A DNA stretch of 64,000 nucleotides from positions 14,735,009 to 14,799,008 of the forward strand of contig CM034233.1 in NCBI GenBank assembly GCA_019916065.1, written 5' to 3'. The first letter of the stretch is position 1. Every line of letters starts with the position of its first letter. This stretch comes from Vitellaria paradoxa (taxonomy: Eukaryota > Streptophyta > Magnoliopsida > Ericales > Sapotaceae). A model generated the notes under the pieces. That model made no database searches. It was not told the DNA's origin and saw only the letters and a program-made list of their open reading frames with translations. Positions 13,070 to 26,151 of the stretch are shown here, in pieces. A program made the position numbers and the translations under genes.

Positions 13070-13456
13070 TAGGGGCAGAGCTAGAAAATTATACAAGGAC
13101 ATGTCGTAATTATAAGACACATAAATGGTTAGTAAGGTTCTATGGGAGGAATAAAGAAAAAATTTGATTATCGCTGAAAAGAAAATGAGAGAGAGGAAAA
13201 GGTCAAACAGTCAAATTATACAATTGTATTGGTTTATATTGGGTTAAAATTTGTTTCTTTCATTAAGTGAGCACAACTGGTATAGGGTTATTTTTTTTAA
13301 TTTTTTATGGGTGGACACAAATGGGATCGTGTTAATTTTTTTCCCTTTTCTTGGGTGGCCACAATTGAACATTAAAGACAATGTCAACAAAAAAATAATA
13401 TAATTTTTTTCAAGGTGGGCACGTTCCCCCCCGACCAGTAACTAGCTTCGCCCCTG
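13070..13456. mobile_element. hAT-like MITE with TAGGGGC...GCCCCTG termini
   Basis: The left end TAGGGGCAGAGCTAG and the right end, read as reverse complement CAGGGGCGAAGCTAG, are terminal inverted repeats with 13 of 15 matches. Flanking 8-mers CTTTAAGA (13062-13069) and TTTTGAGC (13457-13464) match at 5 of 8 positions, consistent with an eroded hAT 8-bp target duplication. No coding capacity in 387 bp. Confidence 0.65.
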
Positions 13457-13937
13457 TTTTGAGCTTTTGGAAGTGGAGTTTGTCCTCTTCCACTGACACT
13501 CATCTTTAACTAAGTGAAGTTTCAATGTCTTCTCTATATATCCTTTCTTTAATTGATTAAAATATTAGAAAACCATAGAGAGTTTTGTGAGGAGAAATGT
13601 GAACTCAAAATTCTTACAATTAGCTTGAGATTAGTGGTGTGTTCGGGGAAATAAAAAAAGAAAAATGCTTGAAGTTTTTCAATTCTGAAGATTTTCAGAG
13701 TTTAATTTCTTTTCATTCTTGGGCTGGGTCACCAAATTTTTCATTAAGATAGAATGACGAGTCTCTTAGAATATGTTTCATGTTTTCAGTTTGAATTAGA
13801 TTGAATATACGAGGGATTAATTTGAAGTTGAAGCATTTTTCATGATTTGAAACTAGATTATGTTTGAATTTATGGTTAATTAGCCTTATAGTTGTGAAAT
13901 TGAATTGACATTTATGCTTTTAATATTATATATTTAT

Positions 13938-14374
13938 GGGCCGTTTGAAGTTTCAAAAAAGTTTAAAAAACTCCAAAAAAAACCTTTAAAAATTTCAACT
14001 TTTTCAAACTTCAAAAAACTTCAACTTTTTCAAATTTCAAAAAATTTCAAATTGTTTAAAAAATTTGTCAAAATCGGTTTGAACAAACCTTTATAGTTCG
14101 TTCTAATAGATTTTGGCAGAATTTTTAAAAAGTTAGACTAATATTTATACCAAAAAGTTTTGCAAAATTTTAAAAGTTTTCAAAAATTTTAAAAGTTCTC
14201 AAGATTATCTACTAAAATTTTGTCACGTCTCACTTTATATAATTTTAACAATTTTTTATCAAATCAAATATAAACATCTAATTATCATTTTAAAATAACT
14301 TTTTATACTCTAATATCAAAAATTTTCACTTTTGTTAACTTTTTAAAATTTTTTTAATGCACTCCAAATGGCTT
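13938..14374. mobile_element. MITE-like element with GGGCCGTTTG / CAAATGGCT ends
   Basis: The left end GGGCCGTTTGAAGT pairs with the reverse complement of the right end ACTCCAAATGGCTTA. The inside is runs of AAAAATTTC and AAAAGTTT units; a small frame in it is repeat translation, not a gene. Confidence 0.5.
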
Positions 14375-15058
14375 AGTTAATAAATGTGTATATGCATTTA
14401 TAGCGGTGGTATGTGAAGCCTAAAGCATCAAATTATAGCTTAAATTGCATTGAAACAAAACAAAGCATGAAAAAATACATATAAACGAAGATGAGAAATA
14501 AAGAAAGCAAAGGAGAGACCATAACTAGTTGGTCCTTTGCTTGGAAGAGATGTAGAAAGGAGAGATGAAGATAAAAAGAGAGAGAAAGAGAGAGATATAT
14601 ATATATATATATATAATTAATCATATCAAAGGTGTGGAGGCTTCGATCAATCATTAAAGGTCTAGTGCTTTTGATGGTTTCGATTCCATGGCTTCTTTAA
14701 TCATCCAAAGATTCCGATGGTAGGATTGTTCGGTGGTGGCTTCATTGGTAGCGAGAAGGTGAGAGAGCATAGAGGTTGGAGAAAAAGAGAACGTACGTAC
14801 ATAGATCTAGGGTCAGGGTTAAGCACGCAGGTAAGAAAAAGAAATGTAAAAAATATATTTAAGTGTAGCAGTTGCTTCAAATAGTTACCAATAATAATTT
14901 CTAATGTCTGCCATAAGTAATCGCCTGTATTCTCTGTTCGTCAAAAATATTTTATCTAGTAGTGAACAAAAGAAAAAAGAATTGGGGCTTGGGTCCCTTT
15001 AGCCTAGGAACTAAAATAATTTACTAACTCAAAATTATAAGTTAAATCTAAAATTTAA
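14375..15058. other. Intergenic with (AG)n(TA)n microsatellite, no gene
   Basis: A purine tract followed by (TA)n lies at 14575-14616. The 14640-14860 part has somewhat higher GC and GAGA-like strings but no open frame. Nothing else recognised. Confidence 0.5.
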
Positions 15059-15413
15059 GGTGGCATTTGGTTTACTTTTTTGTTTTCTATTTTCTGTTTT
15101 CGTTTTATGTGTTAAAAACTTAAAACGAGGAAACAAAAAATATTCTGTTTTCCTTATTTTGAGATTTTCTTTATTTTTTTGTTAAAAACTCTCAAAACAA
15201 CTTTTTATCATTTTTCATTTCATGTGTAAACTCATTTTCAGTTTTCGAAAATAAATTTTGAAAACATAAGTAACCAAATGAATTTTGAGCTGTTTTCCTT
15301 ATTTTCAAAGGTATAAAATGAAAAATGAGCTCAAAATAGAAAATAGAAAACCAAAATAGAAAATAGAAAACCAAAACAGAAAATAGAAAAGAGAAAAATA
15401 AACTAAATGATCC
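15059..15413. mobile_element. MITE, family B, copy 1
   Basis: Starts GGTGGCATTTGGTTTA and ends TAAACTAAATGATCC, imperfect inverted repeats. Internal landmarks occur in the same order as in copies at 17681-18006 and 62424-62735: TTTTATGTG, AAAACGAGGAAAC, TTATTTTGAGATTTT, CATGTGTAAACTCATTTT, AGTAACCAAATGAATTTTGA, AAAATGAGCTCAAAATAG. The right half contains repeats of AGAAAATAGAAAACCAAAA. No coding frame. Confidence 0.8.
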
Positions 15414-15636
15414 CTAAAATACTTTAAAAATCTTAGCAAAATGTAGAATTAGGTCAAATTTAGGTACTGAATGTTGTAATATATATATTGGTAAAACTAT
15501 TTATATTGACTGATAAAATTAAATTATTCGTAGTAGGGGACAACTTCTTAACTATAAACACCAATTCTTATTTTTTTAACAAAAGCTATAGTATTTGTCC
15601 ATGGTATTACCTCAAATAACGTATTTATTGTGCTAA

Positions 15637-15830
15637 GGCTTGGAAAGTAAAAAAAAAAAAAATTAATTTTTTATGTTTGAGAAGGGAAAAAAATTAATTT
15701 TTTAATAGTTAACTTTTTAATTTTTTGTTATATTTGACATTTTTTCTTTTGAAGGTTTAAGAGAAAATTAAAATATAAAAAAATAATTTGATCATTTTAA
15801 AAAAGATCAAACAGAACCTAAAAATCACAT
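15637..15830. repeat. Dispersed repeat, copy 1 (pair at 18803-19030)
   Basis: AAGTAAAAAAA...TTAATTTTTT, AGTTAACTTTTTAA, and TTTGATCATTTTAAAAAAGAT occur in the same order as at 18803-19030. Probably a small MITE-like element. Confidence 0.5.
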
Positions 15831-17398
15831 TGACGGGCAAATTAGGTTACATTGGCTGGTAATTTTTGTGACATTGATTGGTAATTTTCATTAAACAATA
15901 GAAGTAATATCGTTCACAATAATCGATAGAATTGAATTATTTTTTTCTAGGGATGAACTTTCGACGCGTGGGCCTTACTATTGGTTTTAATAAAAAAATC
16001 ACTTTAGTAGGAGATAACCTTATCTCTGAACTTGCGCACCTTTTTATCCAATATATTTTATTATTGCCACGTATTAATTGATCGATCAAATTAGAACCAA
16101 AAAGGGATATGTTTACAATTATAATTAGCGAATTAGTAAAAAAAATAATTATTTTAATTTTATATCATACATATTGGTTAGGATACTATAAAATATAAGA
16201 TTGAATAAATAGGGGTGGTCTCAGGATTTACTTATAATTATTAGGGATAAAATTATATTTTTAATGTCAATAAAAGTACAAGTAATAATATAATAAGAAC
16301 AAAACATAAAAAATTGTAAAATTTATAAGAAAATAATAAAATCAATATAATTTTAGTGTAATTTTTCAAATTAGTTGAGCTCATTGGGGCTTATTGGGTC
16401 CACCCATGTGAATAAAAACCTTATTTTTGTAATTTTATTTTTAAAAAATTATTATATTACCATAATTATTTTTAGTAAATTAATTATAAAAATATTCTCA
16501 CACATTTATAATTATATCATCATAGTTATTTTTATTAATAAAAATTATAAAAACATTCTCATTTTCTTTCGATACAGTATATAATTTTTATCCTTAGTGA
16601 ACAAAGAAATTGATTCGACCCCTAATGTTATCTATATATATCATTTAAAATGTTATCCTATTTAATATATATGCTTGTATATATATAACAACAAATAGAA
16701 AACAAAAATTAAAAATGAAAACAATCTCCAATGTAATCTAAAATCCCATATACCAACAAATAAATATGCTACAAGTATTTTTAATAATACAAACTTTCAT
16801 TCCTATTTGGCGTAAGGTTGGGTAATTGATCATGACTCCAACTACACCATACGCACGCGCATGCACCCAAACACGATTTACAAATGAGATTGAGAAAAGT
16901 AACACACTTTTTTTACCCTCCCTCCCTACCTTAATCTATTTTGAAATAGTTGAGACTTAATTTCTTATTCATAATTAAAGAAGATGCTAGCTAGCTAGGT
17001 TACTTTATTAATATTGTGGTCTCTAAAGCCAATTAGGCAAGCTTGCAACAAGAAAAAGATGGACAGAATATCAATAACTTAAGCTTTTTATTATTACAAT
17101 ATTAATTTAACGGGAAACACTTACTTTATACCCCATATATATAGGGTTAAAATATTGTAGAGCATGCAGTAAGGTAAGCTGCATATTAATAAATTTTTGA
17201 AGCATGATATTTTTTCCAAACTTAGGCACATCATAGATTATTAATTAAATGCTTAGGGTTCTCTATATGATGACTTTAAACCTACCGAACTTTTGATTTT
17301 CTACGTACCATCCAAGTCCCTTTTTTTTTTTTTGGTTATCACCGCCTTGTCGAATGATTCAAAGTCATCAGAACGGTGGTCACCAAGTCTAAAATGTG

Positions 17399-17432
<34 letters not shown>

Positions 17433-17680
17433 ATGTAATACATCACTCTAACAAAATGCTAGCTAGACAGATATTTTTGACAAATAAAATAGCATCTTAA
17501 TTAGATCAAATCCTTATTCATATGGGTTTGAAAAGAGTTAAATGTATGATTAATTTTACATGTAAAATAAATTTATTCTATATACACATATATCCAACTT
17601 ATATATGGTGCACATTAATTTTAATAAAGATTGTAGCAATATAACTAAATTATTCAACTTAATTGGACTGAGCAATTTGA
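15831..17680. other. Intergenic, AT-rich, no gene seen
   Basis: No coding sequence recognised on either strand. Contains a short GC/CA-rich patch with CGCACGCGCATGC near 16852, T15 near 17319 and a (TA)n run at 17399-17429. Confidence 0.5.
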
Positions 17681-18006
17681 GTGGCATTTAATTTGTATTT
17701 GTATTATTTATTTGTTGTTCTTATTTTCTATTTTTTATTTTTTACTTTGAGATTCTTGTTTTAAAAATATTGAAAACGCATTTAATTTAACATTTTTTAT
17801 TTTTTGTATTTTGAGATTTTTTTTATTTTAAATTAAAAATATTCAAAATGACTTTTGATCATTTTATATTTTATGTGTAAACTCATTTTTTATTTCTTGA
17901 GCAAATTTTGGTAACACGAATGACCAAGCATGACTTGAATTGTTTTTTTTATTTTTAAAAATTTAAAATAAAAAATAAACTTAAAACAAATATATCAAAT
18001 AGCACC
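17681..18006. mobile_element. MITE, family B, copy 2
   Basis: GTGGCATTTAATTTG at the left, TCAAATAGCACC at the right. Same internal landmarks and orientation as 15059-15413 (TTTGAGATTCTTGTTTT, GTGTAAACTCATTTTTTATT, CAAATTTTGGTAACACGAATGACCAAG in part, AAAATAAACTTAAAAC). More diverged than the other two copies. Confidence 0.7.
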
Positions 18007-18802
18007 TTTATATTTTAAAAATAATTTGACATCAATTCCTTCCCATTTGTTATGACTCATTAGTATGGAATCAGGTGAACTTGGCTAGCTTTAACATTTC
18101 TTTCTTATATAGTTTAAATACTATATATATATATATATATAGCGCATAATTAAAATTTACAATTCAAATTTATTTATAAATTGTTAGATAAATAAGTTAA
18201 ATAATTCAAGCTTTAATACATTAATTTTAAACTCGTTCAAAACAAGATCAAACAAACCGTCACTCCGACAAGTTTACTGACGACTCACACAATGCATGCA
18301 TGCAGTGACATATTGGACAAAAGAACACAGCTTACCTTTTGTACGACCAAACAAGTACCTTGAATTAGAGAGAGAGAGAGAGAAGTGAAGTGAAGGTGGC
18401 TGGCGAGGGCTTGTTGTGTTCATATTTGGAAAACACGAACAATCTTAATTATATTATATTCTTGGAATTTAGAGGCATATGTATACCAAAATTTTCCATC
18501 CGTACACGTGCTATGATTTGTTTAGTTTGGCAAGCTCTTTCAGCCCCCAATTTTGAAAATATAACAAAAAGGTAACACTAAAAAATTAATTAAATACAAA
18601 ATTGAACAGAAGTCCAACCAAGCAGCTGCATGAAGAAATTAATTAAATACAAAATAATGGGCTCGAGAAATTTTTAACTTTTGAAATTATTATTTTTTTA
18701 AATTCCTACAAAATTAAGGATTAATTGAAGGAACATTAACTTCGAATTATTTCAAAAAGCAAAATTCATGTGCGTGCTACCATTATTTGTTATTCAGGCT
18801 TT
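18007..18802. other. Intergenic with (TA)n and (GA)n, no gene
   Basis: (TA)n at 18122-18141 and (GA)n at 18367-18383. A CATGCATGCATGCA palindromic patch occurs at 18291-18304. The 61-codon frame at 18390 has no recognisable similarity. Confidence 0.45.
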
Positions 18803-19030
18803 GATTTAGAAAGTAAAAAAAATTAATTTTTTTTAGTTAACAACTACTAAAAAGAAAAAAATTAATTTTTAGTAGTTACTTTTTTAACTTTTTGTTAATT
18901 TATTTTTACTCTTTAATATTTAAAAGAAGTATAAAATGTAAGTATAAAATGCAAGAAAGTAACTTTGATCATTTTAAAAAAGATAAAAAATTAGTAACTG
19001 ATAACTCCAGCTGGTAGCTCCCGTTGCCAA
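18803..19030. repeat. Dispersed repeat, copy 2 (pair at 15637-15830)
   Basis: AAGTAAAAAAAATTAATTTT, GTAGTTACTTTTTTAAC and TTTGATCATTTTAAAAAAGAT repeat the order of the 15637 copy. It ends near GTTGCCAAACG, which may be the terminus. Confidence 0.5.
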
Positions 19031-20790
19031 ACGAAGAGAGAGAGAGAGCCTGCTTTTATACTGGAAGCTTTCAAAATGAAAATTGAAGAAATTTTTATTT
19101 AAAGCTTTTTGATTAAATAATTTGTTTTAAATTCTGTTTCTTTTAATATAAAATATTTTTTTTTAAATAATTTTACTCATATTTTATTAAAAATTTTAAA
19201 AAAATATTTTAAATTTAACCAAACGAAACCCTAATATAAAATAATTTTTAAAGTCATAGTTGATGTTTCAAGAAAGATGAGAAATTATTTCTAAACTAGT
19301 AAAACCCAAGTTCAATGCTGCTGGAAGGATAAACTTCTTGTAAAGAAAGCCAAGAGAATGAACCCTCCCAGCCAATTTTATTCAAGCACTTGTCCGAAGA
19401 ATAGTAAAGTATATATTGAAAATGAAAAATAATGCAGGCGAAAGGCTGTTTCGAAAAAAAAAAATGAAAATGTAGGAGAGAGGAATTTAAGCCCTATAGA
19501 TGTAACGAAAGGGACGTCTAGGAGTGTAAAGAGTCCAAACAAGGCATAAAATTTTTAATGTGCAATATAGGGTCATTCTCATGAGCTAAAGAGATTACGA
19601 CATTTCACCAAACACGCCGCTAAGGGTTGATGAAATTGCTGTCATCAACTCAAGGAATAAAGGTTTAAAGGGCTTTTTTAAAGCGTCATCTCATTAATTT
19701 TTTCAATTTTTTAATTAAAGATCTGTTTGACATAATAAAAAATTTTTAAAAAATATTAAAAATTATCTGAAAACTTCTAAAACTCTTTAAAATTCTCTAA
19801 CACATTTTACATTCCTTACACTTTGTGAAGTTTCTATAAATTTATATATACTTACATATTTTAACAAATTTTTACAAATCTCAATAAATTTTTTATAAAC
19901 TTTAATAACATTCCGTAAATTCTAATAATTTTTTTACAAATTAAAAAAAATTTTTAACTACTTTCAATAAATTTTGATATAAAATCACTTTGACGAAACT
20001 AAAAAAATCGTTCGAACGGTTTTTCTTTCTAAAAAACTAATACAAAAGTTAAAAATTTTACCATTTATCTCTGAAATACGTAATTTGATGTTTACGTGTC
20101 AAACGTTAAAAAAAAAAATTTTAATTATATTTTTTTCTTATTTTTCATTATTCAGTAATATAATAATATGTTTTTAAGTTCTGGCCTAGCACGTCTAGAT
20201 GCCGGCTGACGGCACTTTATTATTACCACCTCACCATTTTTGTGGACCGTTTGAGGATTAAAGTACTAAATAATCGGATTAATTTAATAATTTTGAGTTA
20301 TAATAATGGAGGTATTTATTCATAGAACAATTCCATGGTGGGTCACTACACCCACCGAGTGTGCGTGAGTGGGTACTTGCCAAACTCGTCCCTTTCTGAC
20401 CTAACCAAAGCCTAAGAGTTATTTTAGTGAAATAAATATTAAAAAAAAGTAATTGTTTTTTACTCTTGTGTTTAAACTGAAAATTATTTATAAACTTTAA
20501 TCTTTAAAAACTTATCTTTACTTCTCTTATATTTTAAATTAAAGATAAAAAAAATTTAAAAATCCGTTAAATATAGTAGCTTTGACGCTTAGTAAGTTTT
20601 AAAAATTGAATTTTTATCCCATGTACTTTAGACTATCCACACTATACCCTTTGATTCTATTTCATTTTTAATGAATATTTTTATCTTTTGAAAATTTAAC
20701 ATCATTTATAATTTTACTTTAACCTAAAGTATAAGAAATACAAAGGTAAATTTTTAAAATTTAGGAATGTAAATAATTTTCGCCTTAAGT
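19031..20790. other. Intergenic, no gene seen
   Basis: Mixed and AT-rich sequence; a stretch 19720-20045 begins GATCTGTTTGACA and consists of short AAAAATTT/CTAAAA/ATTTTTACAAA phrases resembling the 13938 element. A few GC-richer patches (20185-20400) have no frame. Confidence 0.45.
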
Positions 20791-21400
20791 ATGGAAGTAA
20801 AAAAAAACAATTATTCCTACAAAAAATTACTTAATTTGATATCTATTCTAAGTGCAAATATATACAGTGACAGGGATAGTTATAACAAAGTAATTAAAAG
20901 CAATTGCCCCCACTCATTTTTTCTAAAAAAAAAATTAATTATGCATATTTTGAACCACTACTCTAATTTATCTTTTCTTGCTGACACTCATATCCAAATG
21001 CTTCTCAACTTCAGGATTTCTATATATTTATTCAAGAATTTCAATACTCATTAAGATTTTGAAAAAAAAAATCTTGATCTTCTTTGTTTATCTAACTTAA
21101 GCTCTTTTTTTTTCCCCTTTAATCCAACTTGAGTGCTTTTTTTTATTTATTTATCCAATTTTACATATTTTTTTTGTTTAAATGGGCCTTATCATTTCTT
21201 ATTAGTTAGGTTTTGCTTTCTCATTTTTTAGATAGGTTTTTTTTTTATCATTTATTTAATTTATTTTCTTTTTTTTTTTAAAGGATAGCACTTATCAAAA
21301 TTATAAATACTCCTTGCCAAATATTTCGTTTCAAAAATTTAAAGTTCGCCCTATCGCCACTACATAAATACACAAATACACTGACACACCTATTTTGGGA
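20791..21400. repeat. AT-rich dispersed repeat, copy 2 (pair at 10251-10854)
   Basis: Shares ordered phrases with the 10.3-10.85 kb segment: CTCATATCCAAATGCTTCTCAA versus a similar CTATATATCAAACTACCTCTCAA (both shortened in text), AAGATTTTGAAAAA, TTTATCCAA, GGCCTTATCA, then TTTTTAGATAGG. An 87-codon frame lies here but reads as low-complexity repeat, not protein. Confidence 0.4.
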
Positions 21401-21690
21401 TAAAAATGTATAATGCCAAAAGGGTAGTCCTAGTCTATGCTTTAAAACTTAAACATTTAAAATGGTTAAAACTTAAACACTTAAAATGAAATCGTAATGT
21501 CATAAATTATTAAATATTACATATAAATAAATCAAATATTAAAATAACAACAAATTACCTACAAATGTAATATATGTTAGATATTATTTCTAGTGTCAAG
21601 TATTTATTTTTATGAAGTTATATGGACATAAGTAAGTAAAAATAATGATTTTACAAATATATTAATAACTTATAGTAACGTACGTTATCA

Positions 21691-21931
21691 GAATAGTATT
21701 TTGATTTATAAATTTAAAATAGTAATAATTATTTAATAATTTTAATTTTTAAAAATTATAAAATCAACCAGTTGAATGAGTCGTGAAACCATTCATACGG
21801 GTCACTAGTCGGAATAGTATTATAATTTATAAATTTAAAATAATAACAATTATTTAATAATTTTAATTTTTAAAGATTGTAAAATCAACGAGTTCAAATG
21901 AGCCATGAATCATTCATACGAGTCACTAATT
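21691..21931. repeat. Tandem duplication, two units of about 121 bp
   Basis: GAATAGTATT begins at 21691 and again at 21812. Both units contain TTTATAAATTTAAAATA, TAATTATTTAATAATTTTAA, TAAAATCAAC and end in CATTCATACG(G/A)GTCACTA. Non-coding. Confidence 0.8.
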
Positions 21932-22022
21932 CAACCTCAAACTTTAACCGTTTAAATCAGTTTTTTATCACAATGTTCAATTACAAACTTTAATAGTTTA
22001 AATCGGTTTTTATCACAATGAA
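21932..22022. repeat. Short tandem duplication, two units of about 45 bp
   Basis: CAAACTTTAA(C/T)(C/A)GTTTAAATC followed by GGTTTTTATCACAATG or its near copy occurs twice directly after the 121-bp tandem repeat. Confidence 0.7.
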
Positions 22023-24057
22023 TTTTACTTATGAACCTAATTGTTATTGAGATCTGATAACTCAGTAAACTCGAATTCTCCTGAAAGCATACTCTAAGCT
22101 CAGAAAGTTATTTAGTAGACTGGTATGGTGTTTATCAAAAAATATCTAATGTTTAAATTAGTAAGAGAGTTGAGAAAATAATTTTGAAAAAATTTTAATA
22201 AGATAAGAGTTGTGTGCATCTGAAAAGATAGTATATATATGAAGATAATATATACATATAGAGGTGCAAAACTTATATAGTTAGAATATAAATGAGTCTC
22301 ACACAATCATATTTCTTTCCCAATCAAATTATGCCATCTGTATTATAAATCACAAGATCGATACAGGCAGTACTTTCATAAGCGCATATCATATCGCATA
22401 TTACGAAATATGTTAGAAGAAAATTATACACATGATTATAATATAAGCTATCTTGTACTTAATGTAATAGTCGCTCGGACCTGATTGGAATCCACATCGT
22501 TCGGTTGGCTTGGGACGTAAAAGTGGTCATTCGGGTAAACCAGCTTGATCGAGAGCACCCTATCAAGACCAATTCATGACTTCGCTGATTTCATGACTTT
22601 ATTGATTTAATCAAGTGAAATTAATATGAGTTTTAAAACATTAATTTTCAGCTAGTTACAAGAATATTATATCCACATAAATACAAGGACACTAAGGGGT
22701 AGGTTTAGTAAGATAATAAAATAAATGGATAATTTTTAAAAAATAATTTATATTTAATTAATCATAAAGATAAATATATATATATATATATAACTCAATT
22801 TCCTTCTATTTTTCCTCCCACAAAACCTTGCTGCAAATCGAGTTTGGTCGAATAAAGAGTTTGGTCGAATAGAGGCAACAATAATGAGTTAATATTTACA
22901 TATGTATATAAATATTTGTGCACAGCTATAAACTAGGGATGACATAGTTTCGGGAGGATTACCCAATCTGAGTCTTGGTAAATGTGTTAACGTGTACTGG
23001 ATGATGGTATTAGATACACAGAGACTCCTATTACAAGAAATTTTTATTGCTATTTATATTTTTCATAATCAAGACCATCCATTCTGAAGCAATCTTCTAC
23101 TGCAAATCAAAAGTAACTAAAAGAAAATAAATAAACAAAAAGATGCCATTTTCCCATACAAATTTGCTTTAAAGAGTATGTGTTGCTTAAGGCATTCAGT
23201 TCTAACAACCACCAGCACACATTCAATCCATAGTCCATCTGCATATACGCTGCCGCTTCAGACACTCCTTGTAAAACGAAATAATTTATTTTTGTTTTGA
23301 GTTCAAAACATAAATTTATAATTTTAAGTTGGTTATACCATCCATAAAATCAAACGAATTTTGACTAAATAAATGAATTCGATAAATACATATGCAGTCT
23401 AAAATGTCAAAATCAGACTATCATTTGAGTTCGATTCAGATCAATTCAATTAAATAGTTGCTCCAATTCAAGTGAAAGGACTAGTAAATCAAACCTAAAC
23501 TAAATTTTGGAATTGATTAAATTGAATAATTTTAAATTTAATTACTCCGCAATTGGACTACGGTACTCAACTCCTTGCAAAAGAATGAAAAAATAAGTGG
23601 TGCAATCACCCATTAACAAAGAGTTTGTTTGGAGACTACCAATATTTTTCCACTTTGTAATATCCACATATATGCATAGAATAGTTGATAAATTTAGAAG
23701 AAGAATGAAAGGGGTCGTGGGAGCTGATAAAAACGCACATTAGAGTTCAATGACTGGGCAATACGGATCAGTATGCCTTCCTCCCACCAAAGCAATTAGA
23801 AAAAAGACAAAAAAAAAAAAAAAAGAAAAGTGATGAACTTAAATATTTAGAACCCATTGAAAGCCGCATTACGTGGCATACATTCATGCGCAACCAATAA
23901 TGTAAAATAACTTTCCTTTTAAGCTCGCTCCTAGCAGCACTTCCAGCATTTTGTGATGCAGAGCCATCCCCAAATGATTAAAGGATCCATCACATCACCA
24001 CAACCCTACTTTGAAATCCTAGCAACAAAATGGGTCCCCATCTGGTCTCTATATAAT

Positions 24058-24090
<33 letters not shown>

Positions 24091-25189
24091 CTGCGGAGCC
24101 AGGCAAATGGTTGCTTCTGTAAAGGAAAAAAATATATATAATAAAAATATAAACCGAAGGAAGATTTAAAAAAAAAAAAAAAACCATCCACCTTATATGC
24201 AGAGTAAGTGTTTGAAGAGTTGCTTGTGAATAAATTTGTTATTTAAATAAATAAGTTTGGATATATTTTTTGAACTTGGTAAATAAATAATTAAAGTTCT
24301 AATTAGAATAAGTTTGATAATAAAACTCATAAGTAAATTTATTTATTATTTACGACATACTCGTATTGTTCGTGATCATACTTTATAATTTGATTAGTTA
24401 AGATTGCTTAATAAGCTTTAATGATTTACTTATTTTTATTAATAGCTTAGATTAATTATAAGTTGTTTGTTAATTTAAAATTTTATTTGTTAAGTTAGAA
24501 AAACTTATCTGTTTATTTCTTAAGTTTAGAAAATTTTATCTAATATATTTTATCTCATAAAATTTTCATGTTATCTAAATTCTAACACATATTTTATTTG
24601 ATTTCACGCCAATCAATAAATTAAATAAATAAATTTAAACATAATATTTTAAGTTTATTCAAATTTCTACTCGAACTCGAGCTCTCTGGTAAACTTAACA
24701 ATTTGACATGAACCAACAATTACTCCATTGGACTCATCTGCCACCCCGGACACGGGTGATGGGTGAGAGCCTGCCAGCCAAATAACAGAGTTGTTGTCGG
24801 TACTGCTCTGTGCTGAGAGCCTAATGGGTAGAAATGACACTAGCTTTTGAAATGGGGTCCGGAGATTTTCCTACATGTGATGCAAAAATTAATGAAGAGG
24901 AGGGTAACTACCCATCTTCCAAATTTAGCAGTCTCATCTCATCATTAATCAGACCAGCTGTAGTATGCGCCTCTACAGTAAAAATCCTGGACAACTGGAA
25001 GGCCCAGAGCGGCCTTTGACAATTTTCTATCCATCGCAAATAGGACAGAGTGTGAGTTAAAAATTGACGATTCAGAAATTATTGGTGGGGCCCGAATTTG
25101 TACGATCAATTTCAAGTTTCGTGTTGGAGAGCCAAGAGGGTCAGCAACTTTCCTTCTTTTCACTTTCGGATGTCTAGAGATAGACACAG
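22023..25189. other. Intergenic, no intact gene; microsatellites
   Basis: (TA)n at 22774-22792 and (GT)n(TA)n at 24058-24090. The 24700-25180 segment is richer in G and C (CCACCCCGGACACGGGTGATGGG near 24740, shortened) and shows short open frames on both strands, but none resembles a protein I know. A segment at 22460-22570 is also GC-richer without a frame. Confidence 0.45.
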
Positions 25190-25335
25190 AGTGTTTGGTT
25201 TGTTAAAATTAATTAAAATTTATTAATTTTTATTAATTTTATATATTTTATTTTAATCAAATTTTATTATATTTTATTTTTATATTAAATTTTTATACTG
25301 TTATTATATTTTTTACTAAACTTTTGCTAGTCAAA
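25190..25335. mobile_element. MITE, family C, copy 1
   Basis: GAGTGTTTGGTTTGTTAAAA followed by TTAATTTTTATTAATTTTATA, TTTTATTATATTTTATTTTT and TTTTTTACTAAACTTTTGCTA. The same order is found at 52664-52816 and, in reverse orientation, at 53700-53925. Non-coding. Confidence 0.55.
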
Positions 25336-25789
25336 AATCCCATCATGGTGCTTGACAAATTATGATTAGAGCAAAAAGAAAAATTCTAAAATAGGAAAAA
25401 GGTAGTAAGCGAGCTTGCCAGGGAATTATAGGTGAAACTGCGTAAGTGACCCTGCATCATCAACTCTAATGCCCCTTAGATTGAGGATTTAAGATTCGTT
25501 TTGACTGAGTAAAAGATTTAAGGTTAAAACTGACTTGGTATAAAAATTTAAACTGAACAAAAATTCAAAAGTAGAGTAGATTAAATTATAAAAATTTAAA
25601 ATTAGTTAAATTTAAAAATAAAATTAACTATTTTTTTTTTTTTTTTTTTTTGTGCCAACCACTCGGCCTTATGTCGATCCTCACCTGGCTTGGCTTCCTT
25701 AAAATTACAGATAGAATATCCAAAAGTTATTGTGCATCAGCATCAGTAAAGGATTTGCATTTTGAAGAACATATGGAGAGTGCTACAAT
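25336..25789. other. Intergenic, no gene
   Basis: Short unremarkable stretch with a T22 run at about 25630-25651 and a GC-richer segment after it; no recognised coding sequence. Confidence 0.4.
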
Positions 25790-26151
25790 CGGCCAGTTTG
25801 GCAGACTAAAATTCTCTAAAAAAATTATATAAATCTCTAACAACCCCTCTATCTCTAATTTTTCCGTCATTACTAATTTCAAAAAATTCTAATATTTCGC
25901 TAAAAAAATAAAAAAATCTAAAAGTAGGTTAACCGAATGTGTAAATTTTTTATATAATCATATTCTTTGTGTCGAAAGTTTTCAAATGAGTACTATTGTC
26001 GTTATTTTTTATGACTTTTTTTAAATCCGTGGGAACGGATTTAAAAAACTATTCCCACGGTTTGTTACTTTTCAGAAAAAAATGACGCCAAAATTAATCC
26101 CAAATTACATTTTATCTCAATTTATTTTATTTTTTCTTACTCTAAACGGCC
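25790..26151 (-). mobile_element. MITE, family A, copy 1 (reverse orientation)
   Basis: The 362-bp unit is the reverse-complement counterpart of 30737-31099. Shared landmarks include GGTTAACCGAATGTGTAAAT, CTTTGTGTCGAAAG, ATCCGTGGGAACGGAT and TTTTTCTTACTCTAAACGG. Terminal inverted repeats are CGGCCAGTTTGG and CTAAACGGCC. The 4-mer CAAT occurs on both sides (25786-25789, 26152-26155) and is a possible target duplication. An internal palindrome around 26029-26062 gives a strong stem with CCGTGGGAACGG. Confidence 0.82.

Noticed and set aside
23940..24140. Possible promoter or miRNA locus near TCTCTATATAATTG
   Set aside because: No mature miRNA I know and no convincing hairpin; the TATA-like string runs into a (GT)n(TA)n microsatellite.
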